A stretch of 50,953 nucleotides of DNA from Niallia nealsonii (GTDB lineage Bacteria > Bacillota > Bacilli > Bacillales > Cytobacillaceae), in the NCBI RefSeq assembly GCF_002835805.1, contig NZ_PISE01000021.1:1-50953 (forward strand), in the 5' to 3' direction. The notes beneath the pieces were generated by a model, which saw only the letters and a list, made by a program, of their open reading frames with translations, was not told the DNA's origin and did not search any database. This document shows, one piece after another, positions 16,845 to 26,056 of this stretch; positions within the stretch are counted from its first letter, which is position 1, and every line of letters begins with the position of its first letter. A program made the translations under genes and the position numbers.

Positions 16845-17128
16845 AAATGGTGTCTTATACAGAATGATGTAAAAATCAAGCTCGTAAAGACTTAAAAGGG
16901 AAGTTGGTGAAAATCCGACACGGTCCCGCCACTGTAAATGATTGTAAACTGAAAAATGCCACTGTACAAAATGTACGGGAAGGTTCAGGGAACATGTATC
17001 ATGAGTCAGGAGACCTGCCATATTTTCTATGCACCTAAAAACCTACGAGGATAGGAGGGTGTGGAGCAAACTTTAGCTTTTATGAAAGTGATCCCAACAT
17101 CTCTATTTATGTGGAGATGTTTTTTGTT
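16845..17128 (+). promoter_or_regulatory. Cobalamin riboswitch with downstream terminator
   Basis: The B12-box region is clear: AAAAGGGAAGTTGGTG (about 16894-16909), AAATCCGACACGGTCCCGCC (16910-16929), CACTGTAAATG, GCCACTGTACAA, CGGGAAGGTTCAGGG and the closing GAGTCAGGAGACCTGCC (17003-17019). This is the adenosylcobalamin-type aptamer. Downstream, AACATCTC (17096-17103) and GAGATGTT (17114-17121) form a terminator stem with T run. Bound cobalamin is expected to favour termination and shut off the following operon. A TATAAT at 16809-16814 may be the -10 box. Confidence 0.95.
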
Positions 17129-17163
17129 TTTTGGCAACTATTTTAAAAAGGATGGAATAGATA

Positions 17164-18117
17164 ATGAAGAAGCTTTATTCAATATTATTTGCATTAATGC
17201 TTGCAGTAGGTGTCCTTGCAGGGTGTGGAGAAACAAAAACAGAAGAAAAAGAAAATGCAACTCAAACAGAAGTTGCATTTCCTGTAACAATTAAAGATGC
17301 GGTTGATAAAGAAGTCGTAATTGATGACAAGCCAGAGAAAATTGTTTCCTTAATTCCTAGCAATACAGAAATTGCTTTTGCTTTAGGTTTAGGTGATGAA
17401 ATGGTCGGTGTTTCAGACTATGACAACTATCCAAAAGAAACAGCAGATATTGAAAAAATCGGTGGAACAGAATTTAATGTAGAGAAAATTATTTCATTAA
17501 AACCAGATTTAGTGTTGGCACATGCGTCTAGCGCCCATAATTCAACAGAAGGTTTGCAGCAGCTTCGTGATGCAGGAATAGATGTGTTGGTTGTAAATGA
17601 TGCCACAAATTTTGCTGGTGTATATGAAAGCATTGATATGATTGGTAAAGCCACTGGAGAAACGAAGGAAGCAAACGAGTTAGTAGATGATATGAAAGAA
17701 AAAATGACAGATATTAAAGATAAAGCAGCAAAAATAGCTGAAAAAGACCAAAAGTCGGTTTATATTGAGGTTAGTGGCGAACCTAGCATTTATACAACAG
17801 GAAAAAATACATTCATGCAAGAAATGCTAGATACGATTAATGCCAAAAATGTTGTAACAGAAGAGGGCTGGATTCAAGTTGATCAAGAAGCAATTATTAA
17901 AGCAAATCCAGATGTGATTATCACTACATATGGCAGCTATGCAACAGAAAATCCTGTTGAAAAAGTGCTTGACCGCAAAGGATGGGAAGATGTTACAGCT
18001 GTGAAAGAAAAAGCAGTAGCAGATGTAGATTCTGATACGGTAACTCGATCTGGCCCTCGTTTAGTAGAAGGAGTAGAGGAACTTGCAAAAGCAGTATATC
18101 CGAATGAATTTAAATAA
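17164..18117 (+). CDS. btuF: Corrinoid-binding lipoprotein of ABC importer (BtuF)
   Basis: 317 residues. A lipoprotein signal peptide ends in VLAGC with Cys21, followed by an acidic linker. The class III substrate-binding fold has KIVSLIPSNTEIAFALGLGD, KPDLVLAHA, a long backbone helix and a C-terminal SGPRLVEGVEEL. Sequence alone does not separate cobalamin from siderophore binders. The cobalamin riboswitch directly upstream and eleven B12 genes downstream settle it. It captures corrinoids on the cell surface and passes them to BtuC/BtuD. Confidence 0.92.
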   Translation: MKKLYSILFALMLAVGVLAGCGETKTEEKENATQTEVAFPVTIKDAVDKEVVIDDKPEKIVSLIPSNTEIAFALGLGDEMVGVSDYDNYPKETADIEKIGGTEFNVEKIISLKPDLVLAHASSAHNSTEGLQQLRDAGIDVLVVNDATNFAGVYESIDMIGKATGETKEANELVDDMKEKMTDIKDKAAKIAEKDQKSVYIEVSGEPSIYTTGKNTFMQEMLDTINAKNVVTEEGWIQVDQEAIIKANPDVIITTYGSYATENPVEKVLDRKGWEDVTAVKEKAVADVDSDTVTRSGPRLVEGVEELAKAVYPNEFK

Positions 18118-19150
18118 AACTGGAGCGGCGTATTTATTTGCCGCTTTTTTTCTCCTTTTTTCCATTATTACAGGAATTGCTGTCGGCACTGTTTCTGTTC
18201 CCCCACTAGATGTCATCAAAATTCTGGCAAGCAGTATTCTTCCTGAGTCAGTAGTAAAAAATGTTGACCCAATGCATATTAATATTGTTCAAAATATTAG
18301 ACTTCCAAGAGTTTTATTAGCCGGACTTGTTGGTGCCAGTCTTTCTATAGCAGGTGCTGCATTTCAAGGCCTCTTAAGAAATCCCTTGGCAGATCCTTAT
18401 ACATTGGGAGTATCTTCTGGTGCATCTGTAGGAGCAGTAATTACCTTGTTTTTTCAAATAAGCATTCCTTTTGTTGGGGGCTACACGCTTCCTCTATTAA
18501 GTGTAGTTTTCTCTCTTCTTACAATTTTTTTCGTACTTCTTTTTGCGAAAAAAATGGATCCAATGATGCGGGTAGAAACCATTATCTTAACAGGAATTAT
18601 ATTTAGTTCTTTTTTAAGTGCATTTATTTCGTTGATGATTGCTTTAACAGGTGAGGAACTTCGCCAGATTATTAGCTGGCTCCTTGGAAGTGTGTCAATG
18701 AGAGGGTGGGCATACATTAAAATTATTCTGCCGTTTTTTATAGTAGGTTCCATTATCCTTTTAGCACAAGGAAAAGAATTGAACGCACTAGCATTTGGAG
18801 AGGAAAGAGCAAAGCACTTAGGTGTAAATGTCCATAAAAGGAAGCTGTTAATATTAATTGCAGGCGCCATATTAACTGGTGCAGCGGTGGCTGTTTCAGG
18901 GACTATTGGGTTTGTTGGCTTAGTTATTCCTCACTTAGTGAGGATAGCAACAGGACCAAATCATTCACATTTGTTGGGGTTATCTATGCTAATTGGCAGC
19001 GGGTTTCTTATATTGGCGGATTTGTTTGCAAGAATGATTATTTCCCCAACAGAACTTCCAATTGGGGTGATAACAGCCTTAATAGGAGCGCCGGTTTTTG
19101 CAGTTTTGCTATTAAATCGCCGCAAAGGAAGGAATAAACAGAATGCTTAA
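18083..19150 (+). CDS. btuC: Corrinoid ABC transporter permease (FecCD family, BtuC)
   Basis: 355 residues, about ten membrane helices. Typical FecCD motifs are QNIRLPRVLLAGLVGASLSI, GAAFQGLLRNPLADPYTLGVSSGA, GTIGFVGLVIPHLVR and PTELPIGVITALIGAPVF. Start is ambiguous: TTG at 18083 has AAGGAG at spacing 9, whereas the ATG at 18104 overlaps the btuF stop but lacks a good ribosome site. The TTG is given here. It overlaps btuF and the next gene, so the three are translationally coupled. Forms the membrane channel for corrinoid import. Confidence 0.92.
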   Translation: MQKQYIRMNLNKTGAAYLFAAFFLLFSIITGIAVGTVSVPPLDVIKILASSILPESVVKNVDPMHINIVQNIRLPRVLLAGLVGASLSIAGAAFQGLLRNPLADPYTLGVSSGASVGAVITLFFQISIPFVGGYTLPLLSVVFSLLTIFFVLLFAKKMDPMMRVETIILTGIIFSSFLSAFISLMIALTGEELRQIISWLLGSVSMRGWAYIKIILPFFIVGSIILLAQGKELNALAFGEERAKHLGVNVHKRKLLILIAGAILTGAAVAVSGTIGFVGLVIPHLVRIATGPNHSHLLGLSMLIGSGFLILADLFARMIISPTELPIGVITALIGAPVFAVLLLNRRKGRNKQNA

Positions 19151-20609
19151 AGTAGATAATATTTTTTTTCAATATGGTGGGCGAACCATCCTTTCAGATG
19201 TTTCCTTTTCAGTGAAAAAGGGAGAGCTTTTTGGAATAATGGGTCCAAATGGCAGTGGAAAAACAACCTTGCTAAAGTTAATTAGCGGAATTTATCCATG
19301 TAAAAGCGGAGAAATTTATTTAAAAGGTAAACAAATTCAAAACTATAAGCAAAAAGAATTGGCTAAAATTGTGGCCGTTCTCTCTCAACATGCGGAAGAA
19401 TCCTTTTCTTATCAGGTGAAAGAAGTGGTAGCCCTTGGAAGATATGCTCATCAGAAAAATTGGCTCCAATCCCAAAGCAAAGAAGACCAAGAGATTGTGC
19501 AAGGGGCTATGGAAATAACAGGTGTCAGCCATTTGCAGGATGCTACTATCCATGAGCTTTCTGGCGGTGAAAAGCAAAGAGTATATTTAGCACAGGCTTT
19601 GGCTCAACAACCAGAAATTTTATTATTGGACGAACCGACCAACCACCTTGATTTATCCCATCAAAAAGAGCTTTTGGATAATTTGAAAGAATGGAGCAAA
19701 AAAAACAACCTGACAGTCATCAGCATTTTTCACGATTTGAATTTAGCAGGACTTTATTGTGATAGGCTGTTAATGCTTCATGAGGGGATGGCGGAAGCTA
19801 TTTCTAGTCCCCAGCAAGTCCTCCAAGAAAAGATGGTAAAAAAAGTTTACCAAACAGATGTAAAGCAAATCCCGCATCCAAAACTTGCTGCTCCTCAAAT
19901 TGCTCTTTTACCAAAAATAGAACATAGTGGCAAGCAGCTAATTATTGATGAAAGTTACTTAACAGCAAGCAAAAACCATTTGGCAATGACAGTGCCGAAA
20001 CCATTAAAAACCCTCTCTTCTGGGGTTACGGGAGCAGGTGTTGGCTGGTACACGAATTTTGTTAATCGTCATGTTGATAAAAGTTATAGGTGTGATGATT
20101 ACCAACAAGAAATGAGGAGTTATTTGCGAGCTAATCATTTTATTCCAGAACAAACAGTCGGGATGATGACAGCAGTTTATATAGAAGATGCGGCATATAA
20201 AAGTGTTGTTTGCAAAGATTTATCTGTTTTTATTGTAGTGACTGCTGGCGTAGGAAATGCTGTTGATGCAGCTAGAGCAATGGATCATTCCTCAGAGCTT
20301 TTGCCGGGAACAATTAATATATGGATATTTGTAAATGGAGAATTGTCAGAAGAGGCCTATATACAAAGTGTGATGACTGCAACAGAAGCAAAAGCAAGTG
20401 TGCTTCGCTGCCAGAAAATAATGGATCCAATAACCGGCACAATAGCGACAGGCACTTCAACAGATAGCATTTTAATTGCTGCAACACAAGAAGGAGCACG
20501 AGCAGAATTTGCCGGAACGATTGCACCTTTAGGAAAGTTAATCGCAGCAGGTGTAACGGAATGTCTAACAGAAAGTTTAAAGAAACGAAATGACAGGATG
20601 AAAAAATAA
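19143..20609 (+). CDS. Fusion of corrinoid ABC ATPase (BtuD) and adenosylcobinamide amidohydrolase (CbiZ)
   Basis: 488 residues in two enzymes. Residues about 1-250 are an ABC ATPase (Walker A GPNGSGKTT, signature LSGGEKQR, Walker B ILLLDEPTNHLD, switch FHDLN). Residues about 275-485 are CbiZ, with LSSGVTGAGVGWYTNFVNRH, VVTAGVGNAVDAARA, TEAKASVLR and GTIATGTSTDSILIAA. CbiZ hydrolyses the aminopropanol arm of adenosylcobinamide to cobyric acid, a salvage step. The same fusion (YvrA-type) occurs in other bacilli. Coupling import ATPase and salvage enzyme suggests processing at the membrane. Overlaps btuC by 8 bases and cbiB by one. Confidence 0.93.
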   Translation: MLKVDNIFFQYGGRTILSDVSFSVKKGELFGIMGPNGSGKTTLLKLISGIYPCKSGEIYLKGKQIQNYKQKELAKIVAVLSQHAEESFSYQVKEVVALGRYAHQKNWLQSQSKEDQEIVQGAMEITGVSHLQDATIHELSGGEKQRVYLAQALAQQPEILLLDEPTNHLDLSHQKELLDNLKEWSKKNNLTVISIFHDLNLAGLYCDRLLMLHEGMAEAISSPQQVLQEKMVKKVYQTDVKQIPHPKLAAPQIALLPKIEHSGKQLIIDESYLTASKNHLAMTVPKPLKTLSSGVTGAGVGWYTNFVNRHVDKSYRCDDYQQEMRSYLRANHFIPEQTVGMMTAVYIEDAAYKSVVCKDLSVFIVVTAGVGNAVDAARAMDHSSELLPGTINIWIFVNGELSEEAYIQSVMTATEAKASVLRCQKIMDPITGTIATGTSTDSILIAATQEGARAEFAGTIAPLGKLIAAGVTECLTESLKKRNDRMKK

Positions 20610-21571
20610 TGTTCTATCATCTTATTAGCATAACACTTGCGGTAATTATCGATAAAATAGTTGGAGATCCACCGAATTGGCCTCATCCTGTAAAATGGAT
20701 GGGCAGCATGATAGCAGCACTAGAGAATCTTGGCAACAAGGGGAAAAAGCGAAAATTGAAGGGATTATACATGCTTCTTTCTGTTATTTTTGTCACATAT
20801 TTAGTATCAGCTTGTATCATTTCGATTAGCTATTCTCTGCATTTTCTTGTAGGCATCTTAGTGGAAAGCTGTTTAATGGCAACAACGATTGCACAAAAAA
20901 GCTTAAAAACAGCCGCTCTTGATGTATATGAACCATTAATGAAAAAAGATTTGGCGACTGCCAGATTAAAGCTCTCTTATATTGTAGGCAGAGATACAGA
21001 CAAGCTAACAGAGGATGAAATAGTACGGGCAACCGTTGAAACGGTTGCTGAAAATACAAGTGATGGCATTACCGCCCCATTGTTTTGGGCTTTAATTGGC
21101 GGAGCACCTCTCAGTTTAGTTTATCGTGCGATTAATACAAGTGATTCTATGGTAGGCTATCAAAATAGTAAATTTGCACAGTTTGGCTATTTTTCGGCAA
21201 AAGTTGATGATGTTGTCAATTTATTGCCAAGCCGTATAACCGCCATCCTGCTTCTTCTTTTTAGCAAACCCGTTTGTTATTCTAAAAGAGAAGCATGGGG
21301 ATTATTATTTTCTGATGCGAAAAAGCATCCCTCACCAAACAGTGGGTGGGGAGAATCTGCAACTGCCATTATTTTAGGTATCCAATTGGGTGGGGTTAAT
21401 TATTATAAAGGGAAAATTTCCAACCGTGCCAAAATGGGATTGCCTAAAGTAAAGAGAAATAAGGCACATATTATTGCAAGCAATACATTAATGGAAAAAG
21501 CAATACTACTCTTTTTGCTGTTTTTATGGATAGGAGGTTCAATAATTGAATTTGCCATCTCATGGGGCTAA
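20609..21571 (+). CDS. cbiB: Adenosylcobinamide-phosphate synthase CbiB
   Basis: 320 residues, several membrane helices, and standard CbiB motifs: DKIVGDPPNWPHPVKWMG at the N-terminus, RDTDKLTEDEIVRATVETVAENTSDG (about residues 130-155), APLFWALIGGAPLSLVYRAI and a central DDVVNLLPSRITA. It joins cobyric acid to (R)-1-amino-2-propanol phosphate, made by CobD, to give adenosylcobinamide phosphate. It takes the cobyric acid released by the CbiZ domain of the preceding gene. The end overlaps the cobD start. Confidence 0.93.
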   Translation: MFYHLISITLAVIIDKIVGDPPNWPHPVKWMGSMIAALENLGNKGKKRKLKGLYMLLSVIFVTYLVSACIISISYSLHFLVGILVESCLMATTIAQKSLKTAALDVYEPLMKKDLATARLKLSYIVGRDTDKLTEDEIVRATVETVAENTSDGITAPLFWALIGGAPLSLVYRAINTSDSMVGYQNSKFAQFGYFSAKVDDVVNLLPSRITAILLLLFSKPVCYSKREAWGLLFSDAKKHPSPNSGWGESATAIILGIQLGGVNYYKGKISNRAKMGLPKVKRNKAHIIASNTLMEKAILLFLLFLWIGGSIIEFAISWG

Positions 21572-22625
21572 TCCCCATTATTTATATGAAAAAATTGGGT
21601 TAGCGATGCCAAAAAATATAATCGACTTTAGCGCTAATATCAATCCATTAGGACCACCAGGCATATTAAAAGAACATTGGAATAGCTTTTATGAACAGAT
21701 GCAAGTTTACCCAGATCCAGAAGGAAGAATCTTAAAGAGACAAATTGCCGAAAATGAAAAAATCAGCGAACAGGAAGTACTACTAGGAAATGGGGCAGCT
21801 GAACTGCTTGCTTTAGTCGGAAGAATGCTTGCGGGTAAAAAGGTACTTTTAATCCAGCCAACATTTTCAGAGTACGAAAAAATATGCAGAGCGAACGGGT
21901 GTGAAATTCATTATTATATAATGAACGATCTAAATTGGCAGCTGGATCTCGAAAAAATAACAGAGATAATCAAACATGTGGATGCCGTTTTTTTATGCAA
22001 TCCGAATAATCCAACAGGGATTTATTATAAAAAAGAGGCGCTTCTTGTTTTGCTGAAAGCATGTGTGAAACATAATTGCTATTTTATTTTAGATGAAGCA
22101 TTTTATGATTTTGTGCCTTTCTATGAAAATATGATTCCAGAACAAAAGAATTATCCTTTCTTAATCATTGTTCGATCCATGACCAAGATGTTCAGCATCC
22201 CAGGCATTCGCTTAGGCTATATGGTAGCAAATGCTTCTGTTATCAAAAAAATGGCAGAACTTCAGCCTCATTGGAGCTTAAACAGCATTGCACTAAAAAC
22301 AGGAGAATTATTGCTTGAAGAGAAAGCATTTGTAGCCGAAACTATTCAGTATGTAGAAAAGGAAAAACAAGTATTAGTTCCTTTTTATGCCAAAATGGGA
22401 TTTACTATAACAAATTCACAGTCGAACTTTTACTTATTAAAAGATCCTCTATATGATAAGCAGCATGATTTTCTTCATTTTCTATTAAAAGAGGGAATCG
22501 TTGCAAGACATACTTATAATTATCCTGGCTTAGATGGAAGATGGCTGCGTTTTGCCATAAAAAATAGGCAGGAAAATGAAAGATTGCAGGGAGTTATGAC
22601 AAAATGGATGAAAACTCAACGCTGA
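21546..22625 (+). CDS. cobD: Threonine-phosphate decarboxylase CobD
   Basis: 359 residues, PLP fold type I, related to histidinol-phosphate aminotransferase. Visible blocks are HGANPHYLYEK, DFSANINPLGPP, LLGNGAAELLALVGR, FLCNPNNPTGIYY, LDEAFYDFVP and the PLP lysine in SMTKMFSIPGIRLGY. It decarboxylates L-threonine phosphate to aminopropanol phosphate for CbiB. The HGANP N-terminus and B12-operon position distinguish it from HisC. Start at 21546 is TTG behind TAGGAGG and overlaps cbiB by 26 bases. Confidence 0.92.
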   Translation: MNLPSHGANPHYLYEKIGLAMPKNIIDFSANINPLGPPGILKEHWNSFYEQMQVYPDPEGRILKRQIAENEKISEQEVLLGNGAAELLALVGRMLAGKKVLLIQPTFSEYEKICRANGCEIHYYIMNDLNWQLDLEKITEIIKHVDAVFLCNPNNPTGIYYKKEALLVLLKACVKHNCYFILDEAFYDFVPFYENMIPEQKNYPFLIIVRSMTKMFSIPGIRLGYMVANASVIKKMAELQPHWSLNSIALKTGELLLEEKAFVAETIQYVEKEKQVLVPFYAKMGFTITNSQSNFYLLKDPLYDKQHDFLHFLLKEGIVARHTYNYPGLDGRWLRFAIKNRQENERLQGVMTKWMKTQR

Positions 22626-23176
22626 TTTTTATAACAGGTGGTGTCAGAAGCGGCAAAACCTCCTTTGCAGAGCAATTAGCTGCACAGTTTGCGGAAAAGG
22701 AAGATTTGCAGCTGCATTATTTAGCTACAGGAGTTGTGACAGATACTGAAATGCGAAAGAGAGTAGAACGTCATCAAGAAATAAGAGCTAATTATCAGCG
22801 ACAGTGGAAAACAGTGGAGCAGGAGACAAACTTACATACATTACAGCAGAGATTTTGTAAAAAGGATGTTGTTTTATTTGATTGCTTAACAACATTAGTC
22901 AGCAATGAGCTTTTTTTGAAGGAACAAGCTGATTGGTCGAAATCTTTTCTCGAGAGTCTTAAGCAGGAGATAGCAGCTGCAGTTATAGTGTTAAGTAAAA
23001 AATGTAAATATTTAATTATAGTCAGCAATGAGGTTTCCTATGAACCAATGCAAACTCCCTTGCTTATCGCTTACAGCTGGCTTCTTGGAAATTTGCATCA
23101 AACCTTTGTAGAAATAGCAACGGAGGCCTATTTAGTGGAAAATGGTTTGGCAATAAAGAAAGGATGGCATATATGA
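22604..23176 (+). CDS. cobU: CobU-type adenosylcobinamide kinase/guanylyltransferase, C-terminal motif lost
   Basis: 190 residues. The P-loop GGVRSGKTSFAEQLA (about residues 11-25), HYLATG, RKRVERHQEIR with the candidate guanylyl-accepting His, WKTVEQ and LFDCLTTLVSNEL all agree with CobU. The later NEVGxGIVP...R.FRD block is missing: after SNEVS comes YEPMQTPLLIAYSW, with only the LHQ remnant retained. The enzyme phosphorylates adenosylcobinamide and transfers GMP to it. A second CobU-like gene at 26005 keeps what this one lost. Starts inside the end of cobD and overlaps cobQ by 4 bases at the revised start. Confidence 0.88.
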   Translation: MDENSTLIFITGGVRSGKTSFAEQLAAQFAEKEDLQLHYLATGVVTDTEMRKRVERHQEIRANYQRQWKTVEQETNLHTLQQRFCKKDVVLFDCLTTLVSNELFLKEQADWSKSFLESLKQEIAAAVIVLSKKCKYLIIVSNEVSYEPMQTPLLIAYSWLLGNLHQTFVEIATEAYLVENGLAIKKGWHI

Positions 23177-24681
23177 AGGGGATTATGGTGACAGGGACTT
23201 CCTCTGATGTAGGAAAAAGTTTTATAGCAACAGCGATTTGTCGCATATTGTCCAATAGCGGCATAAGAGTTGCTCCATTTAAATCACAAAATATGTCCAA
23301 TAACTCCTATGTGACAATAGATGGAAAGGAAATTGGCAGAGCACAAGGGATACAGGCAGAGGCAGCAAGAACAAAAGCATCTGTATGGATGAATCCGATT
23401 TTATTAAAGCCTCGTTCTAATATGGAAGCAGAAGTTGTGCTTTTAGGAAGAGTTTTAAAAGTTTTATCAGGAAAAAACTACCGTGACCAATTTTATGAAC
23501 AAGGTTTGGCTGTTATTCAAGAATCCTTGGATTATTTGAAAGACAAGTATGATGCGATTGTAATGGAAGGGGCGGGAAGTCCTGTTGAGATTAATTTAAA
23601 ATCGCGTGAGCTTGTAAATATGAAGGTTGCTGAAATGGCTGACGTTCCGGTTATTTTAGTCGCTGACATCGATCGTGGAGGAGTTTTTGCAAGCATTGTC
23701 GGTACATTGGCTCTTTTAAGCTCGGAAGAACGCAGTCGTATAAAAGGAATTATTATTAATAAATTTCGCGGGGATATCGATTTATTTACAGATGGAATCG
23801 ATTGGCTAGAAGAACATACAAAGATTCCTGTGTTAGGTGTTTTGCCGTATATAGAAGATCATATGATTGATGGGGAAGATTCTTTATCTTTTCATGAAAA
23901 AAGAATAACGGCAAATAAAAATGTGCTAGATATTGCGGTGGTTAAACTCCCTTTTATTTCGAATTATAGTGATATGGAGCCATTTTATTATGAAGAAGAT
24001 GTCAGTATACGTTTTGTAGAAACGGGAACAGAATTGGGAAATCCAGATGCCGTTATTATTCCAGGCACAAAAAGTACCCTTTCTGATTTAGCTCAATTGC
24101 AAAAAGTTGGATTGGCAGAGGCACTAAAGCAATATAATCAACAGTCTGGAACGATTATCGGAATATGCGGCGGTTTCCAGATGCTTTGTACGACGCTTGA
24201 AGATCCCTTTGGCGCGGATACTGGAAAAAAAGGGCTGCAGATGATGGGACTAAATGTCATTCCTGCATCCACCACTTTTCAGCAAAACAAACAGACAATC
24301 TTGTCAAAAGGTGAGTTTTTTCCGGCAACAGGCTTAAAAGGGGAAAAAATAACAGGATATGAAATACATATAGGCCAAACAACAATAAATAAAAAAGAAG
24401 GAATTATGCCATTTCTCTTATTGGACAATGGCAAGGAGGATGGCTGTTACGTAGATAATGGGCGGGTTATAGGAACATATATGCATCATCTTTTCCATAA
24501 TGATGAATTCAGAAGCATATGGCTGAATCGTTTGCGAGTACAAAAGGGTTATTCTATTAAAGAAACAAATTTTATCAGCAAAATGAAAGATAAGCGTTTT
24601 GACTTAATAGCGGAAATAATGAAAAGCCACGTAGATTGGGATATGTTGGAGAAAATCATTTTCCAAGGTGCGGACAAATGA
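23173..24681 (+). CDS. cobQ: Cobyric acid synthase CobQ/CbiP
   Basis: 502 residues from ATG 23173, which overlaps the cobU stop as ATGA with GAAAGGA 9 bases upstream. The ATG at 23164 abuts that site and is less likely. An N-terminal ATP-binding domain (MVTGTSSDVGKSF, PFKSQNMSNNSYVT, VMEGAGSPVEINL) is followed by a class I glutamine amidotransferase domain with nucleophile Cys in IIGICGGFQML and a YMHHLFHN histidine. It amidates four carboxylates of adenosylcobyrinate a,c-diamide. No ring-building genes are here, so it presumably salvages partly amidated precursors. Its stop overlaps cobS. Confidence 0.93.
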   Translation: MKGIMVTGTSSDVGKSFIATAICRILSNSGIRVAPFKSQNMSNNSYVTIDGKEIGRAQGIQAEAARTKASVWMNPILLKPRSNMEAEVVLLGRVLKVLSGKNYRDQFYEQGLAVIQESLDYLKDKYDAIVMEGAGSPVEINLKSRELVNMKVAEMADVPVILVADIDRGGVFASIVGTLALLSSEERSRIKGIIINKFRGDIDLFTDGIDWLEEHTKIPVLGVLPYIEDHMIDGEDSLSFHEKRITANKNVLDIAVVKLPFISNYSDMEPFYYEEDVSIRFVETGTELGNPDAVIIPGTKSTLSDLAQLQKVGLAEALKQYNQQSGTIIGICGGFQMLCTTLEDPFGADTGKKGLQMMGLNVIPASTTFQQNKQTILSKGEFFPATGLKGEKITGYEIHIGQTTINKKEGIMPFLLLDNGKEDGCYVDNGRVIGTYMHHLFHNDEFRSIWLNRLRVQKGYSIKETNFISKMKDKRFDLIAEIMKSHVDWDMLEKIIFQGADK

Positions 24682-25472
24682 AAAAATTATGGATAGGAAT
24701 ATTAATAAATATTCAATTTTTCACTGCCATCCCAATTCGTTCATCCCTGCCGATGGAAAAAGAGTTTATAACTAGCAGTGTGCGCACTTTTCCTATTTTA
24801 GGGATTATTCAAGGATTGATATACAGCAGTTTTGTTTATATATTGCTGAATTTTTCGCCTTTTTCCTTATTGGCCGTATCGTTTCTTTTATGGCTAGGGA
24901 TAATCTGTTTGACTGGAGGGCTGCATCTAGACGGATGGATGGATGCAAGTGATGCTTTTTTTTCTTATCAAGATCAGGAAAAACGACTGGAAATAATGAA
25001 AGATCCTCGGATAGGCGCGTTTGGGGTTTTATCCGTTCTTTTATTATTAAGTGCAAAATTTTTATTTATTTATGAGATCCTGCAGAATTGGCAGACGAAA
25101 GACTATGCTCTCCTATTACTTTTGCCATTCTTTTCGAAAATGGTAATGGGATTATTGCTGATTTATGTACCAGAAGCTAAGGACAGCGGGCTTGGTTCTT
25201 TTTTTAAGCGTGCAGCTTATCCTTATATCACGGTTATTTATTTAGGGTATATCAGCTTTTGTTTTTTAGGTCTTTTTTTCTTTTATCAGGATGTACTTGC
25301 AGCTGTCCTGATATTACTCACAGCTAGTGCTTTCAGCTATTTATTTCTATCCAAAAAAATGGTCAAGTGGTTTGGCGGGTTAACAGGCGATTTGTTAGGA
25401 GCATCTGTAGAAGGGACGGAACTGGTATTATGGGCAAGTCTATGGTTGTTGCATTATTTCGTCATGGCTTAA
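24678..25472 (+). CDS. cobS: Adenosylcobinamide-GDP ribazoletransferase CobS
   Basis: 264 residues from ATG 24678, in ATGA overlap with cobQ. It is an integral membrane protein with about six helices. The signature GGLHLDGWMDASDAFFSYQD (about residues 80-99, with Asp-rich Mg2+ site) is followed by RLEIMKDPRIGAFGVL, both diagnostic of CobS. It joins adenosylcobinamide-GDP to alpha-ribazole (phosphate) to form the cobalamin product, at the membrane. Overlaps the next gene. Confidence 0.93.
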   Translation: MKKLWIGILINIQFFTAIPIRSSLPMEKEFITSSVRTFPILGIIQGLIYSSFVYILLNFSPFSLLAVSFLLWLGIICLTGGLHLDGWMDASDAFFSYQDQEKRLEIMKDPRIGAFGVLSVLLLLSAKFLFIYEILQNWQTKDYALLLLLPFFSKMVMGLLLIYVPEAKDSGLGSFFKRAAYPYITVIYLGYISFCFLGLFFFYQDVLAAVLILLTASAFSYLFLSKKMVKWFGGLTGDLLGASVEGTELVLWASLWLLHYFVMA

Positions 25473-26056
25473 CAAAAGAAAATGAACAGAGGGCTTATAT
25501 CGGTTGGCTGGATAGTCCTTTAAGCGAAAAAGGCCGATATCAATTAATGAACAAAAAAGTGAATAAACAATATGATCAAATTTTCTCCAGTGATCTTTTG
25601 CGTGCCAAACAGACCGTAACGAGTATTTTTCCGAATAGAAAAGCAATCACTACTTCCATGTTTCGAGAAATGCATTTTGGCGAATGGGAAGGAAAAACAT
25701 ATGAACAGCTAAAGAATGACCAAGTCTATTGTGAATGGATTTCTAATCCTTTTGCCATACAACCTCCAAATGGCGAAAGTTTCACAGACTTTGCAAAAAG
25801 AGTGGAAAAGGGATGGGATCTATTAATAGAAGCAAGTGAAAGTGCAGAAAAAGCAGCTGTTGTTGCGCATGGTGGAGTAATTCGTTATTTGCTGCAATGT
25901 TATGGACCGGACGTCAACAAAGGTTTTTTTGAGAATTCTGTAGAAACGGAAAGTGGATTTGAGCTTATTTGGAATGATATGGACCAGTTTAGGAGGCGAA
26001 AACGATGCACTTCATTACAGGAGGCAGCTTTAATGGAAAAAGGAAATGGGCACTAA
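25430..26056 (+). CDS. cobC: Alpha-ribazole/adenosylcobalamin phosphatase, histidine phosphatase family (CobC)
   Basis: 208 residues from ATG 25430. The open frame extends to 25367 but without a start signal. Histidine phosphatase superfamily: catalytic ALFRHGLTKENEQ with the phospho-His, YIGWLDSPLSEKGRYQ, FGEWEGKTYEQL and the second His in AAVVAHGGVIRYLL. The CobC role, removal of phosphate from alpha-ribazole phosphate or cobalamin phosphate, is assigned mainly by operon context. The gene overlaps cobS by about 40 bases and the next gene by 52. Confidence 0.87.
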   Translation: MGKSMVVALFRHGLTKENEQRAYIGWLDSPLSEKGRYQLMNKKVNKQYDQIFSSDLLRAKQTVTSIFPNRKAITTSMFREMHFGEWEGKTYEQLKNDQVYCEWISNPFAIQPPNGESFTDFAKRVEKGWDLLIEASESAEKAAVVAHGGVIRYLLQCYGPDVNKGFFENSVETESGFELIWNDMDQFRRRKRCTSLQEAALMEKGNGH

